Shown here in pieces: positions 13,101 to 24,950 of a stretch of 64,000 nucleotides of DNA. Under the pieces are notes generated by a model that was not told the origin of the DNA, ran no database searches, and worked only from the letters and a program-made list of their open reading frames with translations. The translations under genes and the position numbers were made by a program. Every line of letters begins with the position of its first letter. Position 1 is the stretch's first letter. The DNA is from Haliclona indistincta (taxonomy: Eukaryota; Porifera; Demospongiae; Haplosclerida; Chalinidae), in NCBI GenBank assembly GCA_964017065.1, contig OZ024783.1, positions 8,693,367 through 8,757,366 on the forward strand, given 5' to 3'.

Positions 13101-13500
13101 TACGCGTTGGTAAGGTAATGAGCATGATAAGCACGACAATGGGTTGCAATGTGACTCGTGGATTAAGTGCTCTCATTCTTGAGTTAAGATATGGCTGACT
13201 CACCTTGCATGACAGCCATCTTTGACCTCTCTGGCTAAAAAAGCGCCCATAGTTGACTATCTACTACACTGCAGGACAGCTCTGGGGGTGCGTAGATATC
13301 TCAAGAAAAAGACTATCAATGCCTACCTACTCAGTTTTCACGGTCAAGCCCACTTGATACACTTTGTCCTTGTGGTCAGCACTTTGCTGTCTTCTTTCAA
13401 TAGCAAGCATGTTGGCTTTAGCTGCATGCAAAGCTCCTTCTGAAAGCCATAACTAAGGAGCTAACTCTACAATGTGCAACACCGAGGGTTTTGTGAATTC
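10173..13500 (+). repeat. Tandem array, about five units of roughly 0.5-0.65 kb
   Basis: Units start near 10173, 10797, 11406, 11890 and 12925. Three carry header palindromes (CCCTCGGCGCATGCGCGAGGG-type, about 20 bp, one to three per unit). All continue through ACCATCGCTCACTTCTGAAA, a GGCTGGCTCACCTT block and CTCCTTCTGCAAACCATAA, and end ACGCCGAGGGTTTTGTGAA. A (TCAC)n run lies at 10,888-10,925. The units are diverged and contain no conserved open frame. The fourth unit is split by the MITE at 12157-12721. Confidence 0.8.
12157..12721. mobile_element. MITE inserted in the tandem array, 9-bp target duplication
   Basis: Ends read CAGGGGGGTAAGACAAGC and the complement of GAGGGGGTACGACAAGC, a TIR of about 23 bp with a few mismatches. 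The host word ATGGCTACC occurs on both sides (12148-12156 and 12722-12730), while uninterrupted array units have it once. An 8-9-bp duplication suggests hAT- or Mutator-type mobilisation. The 111-codon frame inside (12363-12698) is not recognisable. Confidence 0.75.
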
Positions 13501-14304
13501 TGTTCGTTTCAGCGAAGAACAAATCAAGTGAGCCATAATAATAATAATGACGTAATTTAACCCTTTAAGGCCTATAGCGGCTTTAGCCACCATAATTGAC
13601 TCCACCTACTCTAGACGTCATAAAAAGTGCAAAAAGTGCTCTAGAAAGGTCAAATCAAGTTTATTTGCAAAAGATGACTTTACCTGAAAAAAACCACCTG
13701 TTTTTCGGCGCGCCCTCCCCACTAAAACGTACAGCACGGGGGGGATTTTAAAGGGGGGTGTCCCCCCTTTAACCTGGGGTTCGAAGGGGCAGAGCCCCTC
13801 GCCACTTTTGGCATTTTTAAGGCTTCAGGATGCCCGGAAATGCATACTTGGGCATGGAATATGGTCTAAACTATGCTGTTTGCTCACCTGGACACCACCA
13901 GGTTTTTGTATCAGTCACAAGGGTTAAACGAAGACCAAAATTGGCTGAAAAAATGACGAGGTTGCAGCACTTAAGCGGCTTCAGTTCCGAAGTGGGAGTG
14001 GCCAACTCAGAGTTTAGTACATGGTTGTAAACTTTGACATACCAGGAAACAACAGTGCTAGTTTGGAACAGCTAACGTACTGCATGTTGTAGAAAATGCA
14101 AGACAAACTGTCAGTTTAGAGCAAGTCGAATTTTCGTCAAAAATAATTCAGTCCCTAAAGAGTTAATGAATATCAATTAATTTTTGCGCGCTCACTTCAC
14201 GTGCGCACATATCTTTTCTCATTTCTGGACAAGCGCCTGGAATAGGTACACAAACATCTGTACAAACAGGGTTGAACGGGTTAGTTTGTCTTGTGCGATA
14301 GCGC
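13501..14304. other. Non-coding repeat-derived stretch
   Basis: No gene recognised. It includes two triloop palindromes (listed separately) and a stretch (13,955-14,020) related to 7,550-7,620. A 66-codon frame at 13,830-14,030 has no recognisable features. Confidence 0.5.
13748..13798. repeat. Two adjacent GC-rich triloop palindromes
   Basis: 13748-13772 is an 11-bp perfect stem (TTAAAGGGGGG) with loop TGT. 13786-13798 is GGGGC, loop AGA, GCCCC. Both have three-base loops, as do other palindromes in this window. Confidence 0.8.
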
Positions 14305-15008
14305 TTAGGGCTGTGCAATATTGGAAAAGGTATCTTGGTACTATTATTGCTAAAACAGTGACTAACTACTATAGGCACCAAAGGTGCAGATGCCTCGGTG
14401 GAACATTTGACATTGATATACACAATAAATTGCAGCTGTTATACATTTCTGTACAGCATTTACAAAGCAATAGTTATGCAATCAGAAGCCAATCAGTGCT
14501 GGCTACAACTCAACTGGGCGTGTCTACAATGTTCAGTACAGCCCATGCCGGCCCATGCATACTGAACACGAGCGAGATAGCTTCCATAGCTTGCTTACAA
14601 AATTTCTCCGGACCTGCACTGCTATCCTGTAGTGAAATTCTAACCTATCAGCTTCCAGGCAGTCAACTGTGGATAGTTTTGTCTACGGAGAACTCTAAAT
14701 CGCCATCGATCGGCGAGGTAAGCAAATCACGCCATAACTCACGAACAGAGTCATACAACCAAAATCCTTACAATTCATTTTAAAGCAGATATCGACTTTA
14801 GCACGTGTTTCACGTTCCAGCGCTTAGTTTCAGCGAGCGACAAGAAATCCTGCCGACAGATAGACAGATACATACACAGATACACAAGCCGACTGACGTA
14901 ATTCTAGTAGTACACCGTCGATATCAATTTTTTCTTCAATATCATATCGCAGTACATTTTATTAATATCGCAGTATTACTAAAATATCGAAATATCACAC
15001 AGCTCTAA
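14305..15008. mobile_element. hAT-like non-autonomous element (TTAGGGCTGTG ends)
   Basis: The left end TTAGGGCTGTGCAATATT and right end AATATCACACAGCTCTAA are inverted copies. The subterminal region is rich in ATATCG words, typical of a widespread family of animal hAT MITEs (established knowledge of the end sequence). No target duplication is clear. A 199-codon plus-strand frame overlapping it (14,184-14,783) is probably chance. Confidence 0.65.
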
Positions 15009-16156
15009 TAGTGTTACACTGTGTGAGATCGAGAATAGAAAATGTGCTATTTTCACGAGGACATGTACAAACTAACATTTTATCAGCAGAGAATGGACCG
15101 AAAAAAACTAGTAACAGATACAGAACCACTTTTCAGCAGAGTAAACAAGTATTTTCACAAAGCTTGTCCTGCAACCAACAACTGCTTCGTCAGTTAGCGA
15201 TCAAAACGAAACAGTACTCAAGTCACCTTTATAGTGTACACAGAACATTCTAGTCAATCACAAGAGCTTGACAACGTGCCATGACAGTGACTCCTCTTAG
15301 CAAGGTCGCCAAGAGCTAGCTTAGCGTTGCGGCAACGTCTAATGTTTAACCCGTAACGAGGATGTAAAATCAGCTTGTAATACTAAATGTATTTGAATGC
15401 GCACCCATTTTTAATCCCTGTTGGTATACTGTATCTATGGTTGAACGCTCCTTTCTCTTAGATGATGTCATAATGAGTTAGCCAGACCATAATGGGTTAG
15501 GCCTCAGTCACACTACGATAAAATTGGTGACAACGACAAGATCGACGTTGTCATTTTCTCCGTTTTATACTTTGTTAAAATCAATGCAAATTTCTATGGC
15601 CCAATGTCTAAGGGGCTTAATCCAGCTAGCAACAGCAGCCTGCATCAAGGAATAGCGAACCGTCTTCATTAGCCGCCATGATGGTGAGAGCACGTCCCAA
15701 AATTTGTATTACGACTATTGGGCATAGATAGTTGACGATCAATATCTATGGTGAATAACGTCATTTGCTTCCTGTTTCTGCTGAAGTGCCACCTTAATTA
15801 GACCACTCTCTGACACTGCTAGTTCTGTGAGTTTGTACAGTAAATCTCAAGCCAATTATTAACGACATACAGTGATCTTCTTGAGAAACGTAAGCGCATT
15901 TGATCACAATATTGTACATAGAAAGCAACAGCATGCATAGCATACTACATCTGCAAGCACGACATGTAGTAAGCTGGTTATCAAAACAACTGCCCACAAC
16001 ATTCCAATGTTTGTACCAAATGCAACATAACCTTCGTCGCTTCCTATTATTGAGACTACAGTACTTAGACTAATGAACCGATAATCTGTCACAACGTATA
16101 TTTGGCAACTTAGTTACATGCATTAAAAGTAATATAATTACATGTATAATGCTTAC
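15009..16156. other. Intergenic, part of the segmental duplication
   Basis: No convincing gene. Bases 15,815-15,905 match 42,345-42,435 (shared CTGCTAGTTCTGTG and ACGACATACAG/ACAACATACAG words), which marks the left edge of the duplicated module. About 16,000 resembles 44,790-44,820 (CCCACAACATTCCA). A minus-strand frame at 15,904-16,092 could encode a membrane-like segment, but no splice phase links it to the small gene beside it. Confidence 0.5.
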
Positions 16157-16465
16157 TTGTTCTTCTACATGAGCACTACTAGAAGATGATTGCTGGCTTG
16201 TTAGCTTGCTTGCAGACCCTTTCCACGGCGTGGTTTCTTCGTCTAGCTTTGGTATTTTCAACGGAAGTCCAGTCACTTCAATGTCAGGAGAGCTTGTATA
16301 CAGATGATGCGCCCTGTCGCCTTCGACTGATGGCGGTGCCACAGCAGTAGCCCGGGGTTCCTCGATGGCGAGCTTTCTGATTTCCTTCGGAAGTTCCGCG
16401 ATTTTGTCGTCCGTATCACTAGAACAACTGTCTTCGTCTCTTGTTGAGCTCTGGTTAGCACCCAT
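16157..16465 (-). CDS. Small Ser/Asp-rich protein, first exon, copy 1
   Basis: I do not recognise this protein. The exon runs from ATG 16465 to a GTAAGC donor after base 16157 (103 codons, phase 0); downstream exons were not identified. It starts MGANQSS and contains DSCSSDTDDKIAELPKEIRK and later SPDIEVTGLPLKIPKLDE, two copies of a rough motif (S-S-D-x-E/D...P-x-K-I-x-K). It ends Ser/Gln-rich (SSSSSAHVEEQ). A paralogue at 45483-45794 keeps the start, both motifs, TPWK and the donor, which argues for a real gene under constraint. It lies about 200 bp downstream of the REPS stop on the same strand in both modules. Predicted to be hydrophilic and disordered. Confidence 0.6.
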
Positions 16466-17916
16466 CGCGTACTGTGCAACTCCAGGCTCTAGCTCTGAGC
16501 ATAGACAGTATAGCATTCAGCAACATTTATCACGTGAGAAACAATGATGAATACAATAATGATTTATTATTATTCATGACTAATTTTATTACTTAATTTT
16601 GTACAAACCATGAACACACACAACAGAGTAGTTGACTAGTATAATACACACTGGACTGTGATAGTGTCATCTTTGATGATCCATCAGCACCTCCAGTCTA
16701 GCTTGTTCTTCTCTCAACTACATTGTAACAAAGAAGAAATGGTCATTCATGACGCTTTAATATCACATTGTCCTGTACATTTATGTGTAGGTATGCCACT
16801 ACTGATATTTGAGCTGAGAGAGATTGCAACTTCTATGGGGGAGACCCCATCATGTAGTACATATAACTGATATCATTATTAGGTACATATATATATTATA
16901 CATACACACAGGGTTTCATTTAGGAGGTCACCACTTCGATTGTACACGACACTATTTTAATCACTCAGCCCCAAATTTTTTTATTAATTTAGGCTTCACC
17001 CTTTGGGAACAATTCTCAACAAGAATTCTTTAGTTGATGTATTATTATAATTATCCTATTATACCGTATAGCGGGAAAGTTTCGTGGGAGAAACAGGCTA
17101 TTCACGAAAATTTTATTCGCGAATTTCATGTTTTAGTTGATAAAGATAGGGCAATAGCACTGATTCGCGAAAAAAATATTTACGAAATTGTCTATTTCAT
17201 GCATCTGCGAAAATTTTCTTTCTCGAAAATTTTCCGCTATTATTATAATAATTAATGTTCTCGTAATGCAGCTGGGGCTCACAACGAGTACATACTCTGA
17301 TGTGTTTGATTATAGTCTCATCATTGTTGGTCTTATAGTTACCATGTTCTAATTGGTGGAGCAGCTATTAAAAGGCGTTCTCATAACACACGGCAAAAAG
17401 TTCTCGAAACATACAAGGTGTCTTTCGAAGAATAGAAATTTCACAACCAAGCCGTGGAGAGCTATTTTGATGTTAATCATTGAGTGGTGAAGCAGCAAAA
17501 TTTTTCGATTTCATCATGGTCACACACACTGTTATGCATATAGACGGACCCAAATGCTTAACCCACACACCCAGGGAGGGACCTAGATACCAAAGGCTAT
17601 CACATCATGGAGGTTAATAGTACATACATTGTATGTATCGCACAGTACTTATTTTGCATGCACCCTACTTACTCCTGTTAGTATTCTTCTCAAGTCTTGA
17701 TTGAGGTTAGTGAACATAGCATTGTCATCCTTGAGAGATTTGACAGAACGCTGTAACTCAACTTTAGTCTTCTTCTTGTATGACACAACTAAACTTGACC
17801 TGAACACAAAGTAACAACCAAAATCAGATTTTGTTATTGATGCATACATTGTACTAGTCACTGGAATTACCGATATAAGCACATAATGTACCATTATTGA
17901 TAGGGCAAAGTATCGG

Positions 17917-18059
17917 TACACACACACGTACACACACACACAAACGCACACACGTACATAGGCACACATACACACACGTACATAGGCACACACACACACT
18001 CTCACACACACACACGTGCGCACGCACACACCCACACACACACACACACAGCCACACAC
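17917..18059. repeat. (CA)n microsatellite in a REPS copy 1 intron
   Basis: Imperfect CA/CGCA repeat between the proline-rich and coiled-coil exons, ending at the donor of the proline-rich exon. A longer homologue is at 47,203-47,388 in copy 2. Confidence 0.9.
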
Positions 18060-18699
18060 CTTTCCTCCACGGACATCACTAGGTCACTGTCTTCAGGTGA
18101 GTCACCAGCTTCCACTCTCTTGAAACTAGGCGGGTACATTGGTACCTTGCGAGGTGGCTTGGGCCTAGTGGGCGGGGCAGGAGCTGGTCTCCTTGGTAGG
18201 CTAGTCTCTGTGACTAGCTCCATGGAGGTCAGTAAACTATCAGAATCTACTGGTGGACTACGTGCCTTCTGTGGAGTGGGAAGAACATTGCTAAAGAGCA
18301 GTAACTCAGCGGTTTGTTGTGTACAGGATTCACTCAATCAGGACTAGTGTCTGCTATAGAGCAGTAACTCAGTGGTTTGTTGTGTACAGTATAAAGCTTC
18401 CCAGTGGCTTGTAATGTCTGTACACTCACCACTGATATTGATGTTCCTCTTCCAATGCTGGCTAAGCTACCTGTAGATGCTGATCGTGACAACTGACCCG
18501 GAGGAGGTGAGGTCTCATCAACAATATTAGAACTGAGATTATGCTTGCTAGTTCTCTACAGGTGAGTGAAATAAAGTGAAGTGTGTGTGTGGGGTGTGTG
18601 TGTGGGGAGGAGTGAGTGTGAGAGCTAGAGAGAGAAGTATACTCACTGGTGGTAGTTTAGGAGGTTCTGCTGATGGTAAATCATCTGTCACTGAGAGTG

Positions 18700-18936
18700 A
18701 GGGACAGGAGAGAGGGAGGGAGGGAGGGAGAGATGGAGGGAGGGAGGGAGAGAGGGAGGGCAAAAGGAAGGAGGGAGGAAGGGAGGGAAGAAGGGTGGGA
18801 GGGAGGGAGGGAGGGAGGGAAGATAGGGAGAGAGAGAGAGAGAGAGAGAGGGAGGGAGGGAGGGAGGGAGGGAGGGAGGGAGGGAGGGAGGGAGAGAGGG
18901 AGGGAGGAAGAGGAAAAGAGAGAGAGAGAGAGAGAA
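18700..18936. repeat. (GGGA/GA)n purine-rich microsatellite in a REPS copy 1 intron
   Basis: Almost pure G/A on the plus strand, so an intronic pyrimidine tract on the transcribed strand, ending next to the 44-bp exon's acceptor (18691-18692). The apparent Pro/Ser-Leu frames here are repeat artefacts. Confidence 0.9.
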
Positions 18937-20212
18937 ATTAGGAATAAAGGGCATAAGAATTTGCTTCAACTCACTTGGATTTTTTTCATCCTTCAGTATC
19001 ATACCCCATGATGGGTTACGAGCATGTCCCTTCACAATCTTGTCATCAGCTGAATCGGGTGATAGTGTACGTTGTCTTGAAACTGCTTGCTTCTCTCCTT
19101 TACTAAGATCTTCACCACCTGATTTATTATCATCCTCGTCTAAATGTCTCGAGTAAGAAGACACCTCATTTGCTCTGGGCGGCCTCACAGGCTTAGATTG
19201 GTAGTTCGTACCACCACTGGAGTCTGATCGATTAGGGCTTGTAGGGTCCTTGTTGATGAACGGAGTTGTCTCTTGCGTTTGGAAGCTGTCAGCTGATGTT
19301 GATCTCGGGAGAGGTGATGTACTTCTGCGTGTGTAAGGTGCTGGTGGGGGTGGGGCCGCTTTACGAGTGGGTGTGTCTTCAGTCGACGTCGAAGATCAAT
19401 CTACTTTCGGTGAATTCCTCTTCTTCCGACGTGGTTTCGGCTTTGGCGCTTGTTCTGACAGCGATGACGATCGTCTTCTCATTTTCTTTTCTTCCACTAA
19501 TACAGCAGTATCATCCGCTGAGCCATCATCAGTGTCGCCTGCATCACCAAACGATATCAGCCTAGCCACAGCTGGTTCCATGGTCATCGCTTTAGACCTA
19601 AATTCGAGACTGGGATCGAACCCACAACCAAGCGACTCATATCTTGTTCTCTCTTTCTTTACAACTCCATCATCTTCATCTGTTCCAACTGGCTCAGTGA
19701 ATGACTCTGACATAAGCTCCCTTTCATCGTCTTCTTTCTTAGACTTATTTTTACTAAAGTCTTGAGCGATCGAGAAAGAATCTTTCTCACTCGATGAAGC
19801 GGATGGTTCGAGAAGATTAGGAGCTGACTTTTGATTCACTAGTGATTTCTTGGTGGGCGATTCTGATGTTTCGTCTATTGGAGGAATATTTTTTGAGCTT
19901 TGTATTGTAGGGTCGGTAATGGAGGTGTGTGAATTAGGAGCAGAAGATGAAGGAGGAGACGGTAAGGAAAATCTTATTTTAGAACGACGAGTCTCTGAAG
20001 TATAAAAAAGAAATCTTGCTAAACAAACTAAATTACACATAAAATACAAAAATCACACAAAATTTCGTACATGTCTGTTAATTATTAGTAACAGAGAGTT
20101 TGATGATAGAGAATTTGAATGTAAGAATAGTAAGTCTACATTGACCTACATGTACCAATGCATGTATGTACACATACTGCAACTCATCAAAGTGCAAAAC
20201 TAGGCTTTGATA

Positions 20213-22157
20213 TTATCATTGCCGATCGGCAATGATATGTAGGGATGACCTTGAACTAAGATGGCGGCTACTCATGTGTGAAAATGTGTTTTCGCACATA
20301 TCTCTACTGTTATACATTTCTACTGTATTTAACTATCTCCGAGGGAATCTGAAGTGCGAGCGCTTGTAGGAAGTCTATGAAAGTCGCCGGGACTGCTTGC
20401 TTGACGACATAAATCAAGATGGCGACTCTAAGAGAGGGCGTTGCAGATCTTCGCTGTTTTAACGTTTGCCGAGATTCCAGACATCTAGGATTGATCAGGC
20501 GATTGTTCTGAGCATGAAAATGCCTTTGGCGAAGCGGGCAGACGTTTCTAAAGTGGTAAACTGAAATCGCCGCCCACGCGAATTGTTCATCTTCTTTCTT
20601 CTTCTTTCTTTCTTTCTTTCTTCTTTCGGTAAGCCTAGCGCTGTCCTGAGTTAACGAATGACTACCAAACCTGCACCATCGCACGTGTATATGTCTGGAA
20701 TAGTGCACTTACTTCTTAGATAGGCATCAAACACTACCAGAAGTGAGTAATCCTTGAAAAACATGGTTTTTGGACCGTTTTGGACTGTTAGAGCGACTCC
20801 ATTAATTAACCCTCTAGTCGCTGCCGATCATTGACTCCGCCCACATCAGTTTTAAAACTGAGCTCGGTTCTCGCTTTCTCTCTGCTCTGGGCGCTTCAGC
20901 GTGCAAGCTAGAGCCTAGAGGTATGAACATTTGTTTAAAGCAGTATACTATACCCTGGGTAACCCTGATCTGTCTATGCTGACATCATGACCCACGGCAA
21001 ACGCGAACCGGACGACGGTCAGTGATGATCATGATGCTACGTACCCGATCTAGCTAGACTAGCTAAAATGTTTGTTACACTACCCGGCGTAAGCTGTACC
21101 CATAGGACCCCTGTGCTGTTGACTACTGGACATTGGTCATTGTAAAAAGCTAGAAGCCTCTGTGATCGTGATATCGACATCAACATGCAAGCCGGCCTGG
21201 GGACTAGTCTAAGGACTGGCTTGCAGCCATGATCATCATAGTGTTCCACTGAGTTGTTAGTGCTAGTCTCTTCTTCATCCATTACAGTTGTAAGAAATAT
21301 CATGTTGTCAACTCATACTCTCAACCTCTCCAACTAATTTAAACCTTTTCATTATTCTTGTGATTGCCGATAATAACATTCCATGCTCCTCGACTCTCTC
21401 TCTCTGATAGTGATCAAAAAAGTAACAGGAACAAGTAAAGTATAAAAGTTTTAATAAAAAAACTAAAAAGTGTAGGGATGACTCTTGCAAAAGTAAAGGA
21501 ACAAGATGGGATGATGCATGCAAAAGGAAAGGAACAAGATGGGATGCTGCTTGCAAAAGTAAAGGAACAAGATGGGATGATGCTTGCAAAAGTAAAGGAA
21601 CAAGATTGGATGATGCTTGCAAATGTAAAAGTCCCAAGTATCCCTACATCAGCGGCTTGAAGGAGGACGCAGTCCGATGAAGTAATTGACAGTTGTAAAT
21701 AACTAGACTGTGGTATCTGTGTTTAGGAGGACGCATTCCGATGAAGTAGTTGACAGTTGTAAATAACTAGAGGTGTCTGTGCTTTGGAGGACGCAGTCCG
21801 ATAAAGTAATTGACGGTTGTAAATAACTAGACTTACTAGAGATGTCTGTGGTTTGGAGGACGCAGTCCGATTAAGTAATTGACGGTTGTAAAAGGTATAG
21901 TAAGAGGATTCCGCACCTGTCAGTTGCACGTCATCGCAGCAAGCCGCTGATGTAGGGATATTTGGGACTTTTACATTTGCAAGCATCATCCAATCTTGTT
22001 CCTTTACTTTTGCAAGCATCATCCCATCTTGTTCCTTTACTTTTGCAAGCAGCATCCCATCTTGTTCCTTTCCTTTTGCAAGCATCATCCCATCTTGTTC
22101 CTTTACTTTTGCAAGAGTCATCCCTACACTTTTTATTAAAACTTTTTTACTTTACTT
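20213..22157 (-). mobile_element. Helitron-like hairpin element, family H2 copy 1
   Basis: The left end on the plus strand is TT followed by a 22-bp perfect palindrome (half-site ATCATTGCCGA), then ATGTAGGGATGACC and AAGATGGCGGCTAC. The body runs to about 21,420. The right part is a foldback with arms of about 185 bp (21474-21660 and 21945-22131) built of repeats of AAAGGAACAAGATGGGATGA. The loop holds about four copies of a roughly 60-bp minisatellite (GGAGGACGCAGTCCGATGAA). Read on the minus strand it starts AAGTAAAGT after flank A and ends GATAA before flank T. No protein is encoded. Confidence 0.75.
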
Positions 22158-22260
22158 TACATCTACAGGTCAACCATAGGTGAGTCCCTGCCCACAGTGC
22201 TTATTAATACCCAAACTATTGGTTATTGCTTTGTGTATTAATGATACACGGGTAGGCATG

Positions 22261-24068
22261 GTATCATTGCCGATCGGCAATGATATGTAGGGATGACCTC
22301 GAACTAAGATGGCGGCTACTCATGTGTGAAAATGAGTTTTCGCACATATCTCTACTGTTATACATTTCTACTGCATTTTAACTATCTCTGAGGGAATCTG
22401 AAGTTCGAGCGCTTGTAGGAAGTCTATGAAAGTCACCGGCACTGCTTGCTTGACGACGAAAATCAAGATGGCGACTCTCAGAGAGCCGTTGCCAGATCTT
22501 CGCTGTTTTAGCGTTTATCGAGAGTCCAGACACCTAGGATTGATCAGACGATTGTTCTGAGCATGAAAATACCTTTGGCGAAGCTGGCAGACGTTTCTAA
22601 AGTGGTAAACCGAAATCGCCGCCCACGCGAATTGTTCATCTTTCTTCTTTCTTTCTTCTTTCGGTAAGGCTATCGCTGTCCTGAGTTAACGAATGAGTAC
22701 CAAACCTATACCATCGCACGTGTATATATCTGGGGTAGTGCACTTACTTCTTAGATAGGCATAAAACACTACCAGAAGCGAGTAATCCTTGAAAAACATC
22801 GTTTTTGGACCGTTTTGGACTGTTACAGCAACTCCAATAATTAACCCTCTTGTCGCTGCTGATCATTGACTCCGCCCACATCAGTTTTGAAACTGAGCTC
22901 GGTTCTCGCTTTCTCTGGGCGCGCTTCAGCGCCCAAGCTAGAGCCTAAAGGTATGAACAAGCAGTATACTATGCCCTGGGTAACACTGATCTGTCTATGC
23001 TGACATCATGACCCACGGCAGGCGCGAACCGGACGACGGTGATGCTACCCGATCTACTAGCTAGCTAGCCAGGCTACTAAAACACTACACGGCGTAAGGC
23101 TGTACCCATATGCATAGGACCCCTCTGCTGTTGACAACTGGACATTGGTCATTGTAAAAAGCTAGAAGCCTCTGGGATCGTGATATCGACATCAACATGC
23201 CGAAGCCAGCATGGTACTAGCTCACTGTTCGGACTAGGCTTCCAGCCATGATCATATGCATCATAGCTGAGCTGAGTTGTTAGTGATAAAAGCTAGCATA
23301 GAATACAGCTAATAAATTCAAACTGATAGTGATCAAAAAAGTAACAGGAACAAGTAAAGTAAAAAAGTTTTAATAAAAAAAAAACTAAAAAGTGTAGGGA
23401 TGACGCTTGCAGAAGTAAAGGAACAAGATGGGATGATGCTTGCAAAGTAAAGGAACAAGATGGAAAAAAGTAAAGGAACAAGAGGGATGATGCTTGCAAA
23501 AGTAAAGGAACAAGATGGGATGATGCTTGCAAAAGTGAAGTATGAAAAGTCCCAAGTATCCCTACATCAGCGGCTTGAAGGAGGACGCAGTCCGATGAAG
23601 TAACTGACGGTTGTAAACAACTAGAGGTATCTGTGTTAGGAGGACGCAGTCCGATGAAGTAACTGATGGTTGTAAACAACTAGAGGTATCTGTGTTTGGA
23701 GGACGCAGTCTGATGAAATAACTGACGGTTGTAAACAACTAGAGGTATCTGTGGTTTGGAGGACGCAGTCCGATTAAGTAATTGACGGTTGTAAAAGGTA
23801 TAGGAAGAGGATTCCGCATTTGTCAGTTGCACGCCATCGCAGCAAGCCGCTGATGTAGGGATACTTGGGACTTTTCATACTTCACTTTTGTAAGCATCAT
23901 CCCATCTTGTTCCTTTACTTTTGCAAGCATCATCCCTCTTGTTCCTTTACTTTTTTCCATCTTGTTCCTTTACTTTTGCAAGCATCATCCCATCTTGTTC
24001 CTTTACTTTTGCAAGCGTCATCCATACACTTTTTAGTTTTTTTTATTAAAACTTTTTTACTTTACTTA
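22261..24068 (-). mobile_element. Helitron-like hairpin element, family H2 copy 2
   Basis: Same structure and orientation as the neighbour at 20213, about 100 bp away: terminal palindrome, YY1-like block, body about 1.1 kb (22,290-23,390), foldback arms 23,396-23,580 and 23,842-24,030, and a loop with four roughly 60-bp minisatellite units. The body is highly similar to copy 1 with small indels. The hairpin end has lost the canonical TAA (reads TAC). Confidence 0.75.
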
Positions 24069-24160
24069 TACAACACCCACAAGCACACAATGACATTACA
24101 GTACTACTATCTTGCTTGGTGCACAGTGACTGTGTGATTACACACTGGAAATTAGGCGTG

Positions 24161-24305
24161 CAATGGAACCTCGCTAAACCACACCTCTAAAATGTGTCAC
24201 ACCTCACTATAATGTATAGGAACAGTTGATTCACTCCTGATATGATGACACCTAATTAACCAAGACATCCAAAAAGTGCTTGTCCAGATTAGCAAGGCTC
24301 TACTG
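24161..24305. mobile_element. pogo/Tc1-type MITE, 145 bp
   Basis: Ends CAATGGAACCTCGCTAAACC and the complement of CAGTAGAGCCTTGCTAATC are inverted copies with TA at the right side (24306-24307), matching the common animal CAGTGGAACC pogo-like MITEs. The segmental duplication (24,308 matching 59,189) begins immediately to its right. Confidence 0.65.
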
Positions 24306-24399
24306 TACGTATGATACACAAGCAATGCAAGTAAGCATTGTGTTTGGTCTGTGTTTAGTAGTCACAATTTGAAGTGCAAGTTACTGTAAATATGACAGA

Positions 24400-24950
24400 C
24401 ACACACCTTTCTCTGCAAGTAAGCAGCACTGTCTTCAGGTGAGTCACCAGTTTCTATTCTCGTGAAACTAGGCTGGTACACTGGTCCCTGCTGGCTAGCA
24501 TGTGCTTGAGAAGGACAGGAATGACTGATCTCTAGGTTAGTCTCTTCAGTTATGTAACTATATCAGTATCTACTGTAGGCTGTATGAGGGAGAAAAAAGA
24601 TTTAATAGTAGAGCCGTACTCAATGATTTTTAATGCTAAAATTACTCACCACCATAAATCGACCTTTTGTAAGCTACATGTACTATACCAGATGCTGCTA
24701 ACCAGGTGGAGGTGAGATCTCTATAATACAAGGTACAACAATATCACAGTGGTAGTATTATCCTTGCTAGTTTCTACAAAGAGATCAAAAAACATGGTAA
24801 AGAGAGAGGGAAAGTGAGCATCCTATGCTGACCTGTTTGAACTTTTTGTTGATTTTGATCAAGTATTGACCACTGGAGAAAGGTTCAGCTTTGAGAAGAT
24901 TAGGAGCTGACTTGAGTAATGGTGACTTTTGATATTAGAAGCTTGAGCAT
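24400..24950 (-). pseudogene. Decayed REPS fragment (relic 1)
   Basis: Degenerate homology to three REPS exons in the right order: 24,400-24,490 to the proline-rich exon (ACTGTCTTCAGGTGAGTCAC shared), 24,645-24,780 to the 126-bp exon (GAGGTGAGATCT, TTGCTAGTTTCTACA) and 24,885-24,945 to the large exon (GAGAAGATTAGGAGCTGACT). Frames are broken and internal sequence is lost. An equivalent relic is at 59,285-59,825. Confidence 0.7.

Larger units (their letters stand above)
16667..19994 (-). pseudogene. REPS-like: REPS (RalBP1-associated Eps domain protein) copy 1, 5'-truncated with a nonsense mutation
   Basis: Six minus-strand exons are visible with compatible phases: 18975-19994, 18647-18690, 18430-18555, 18060-18268, 17673-17799 and 16667-16717. 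They encode a Ser/acidic region, a proline-rich SH3-ligand region (PRRPAPAPPTRPKPPRKVP) and a C-terminal coiled coil ([20 protein letters not shown], then LREEQARLEVLMDHQR and stop). That matches the C-terminal RalBP1-binding half of REPS proteins, endocytic adaptors downstream of Ral. The EH-domain exons found in copy 2 are absent: the sequence upstream is two transposons. A TGA at 19396-19398 replaces CGA of copy 2. This is therefore a likely pseudogene, or a short 3' transcript starting after the stop. Confidence 0.8.

Noticed and set aside
14184..14783. 199-codon plus-strand frame
   Set aside because: Crosses the left end of a hAT-like MITE, has no recognisable domain, and its codons show no protein-like pattern.
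15904..16092. Membrane-protein exon for the small gene
   Set aside because: Hydrophobic stretch present, but the only acceptor nearby gives the wrong phase and the counterpart near 44,800 is not conserved as a frame.
18576..19011. Arg/Glu/Gly-rich and Pro/Ser/Leu-rich frames at the purine microsatellites (also 47961-48424)
   Set aside because: Translations of (GGGA)n and (GA)n repeats; the repeats are intronic to the REPS copies.
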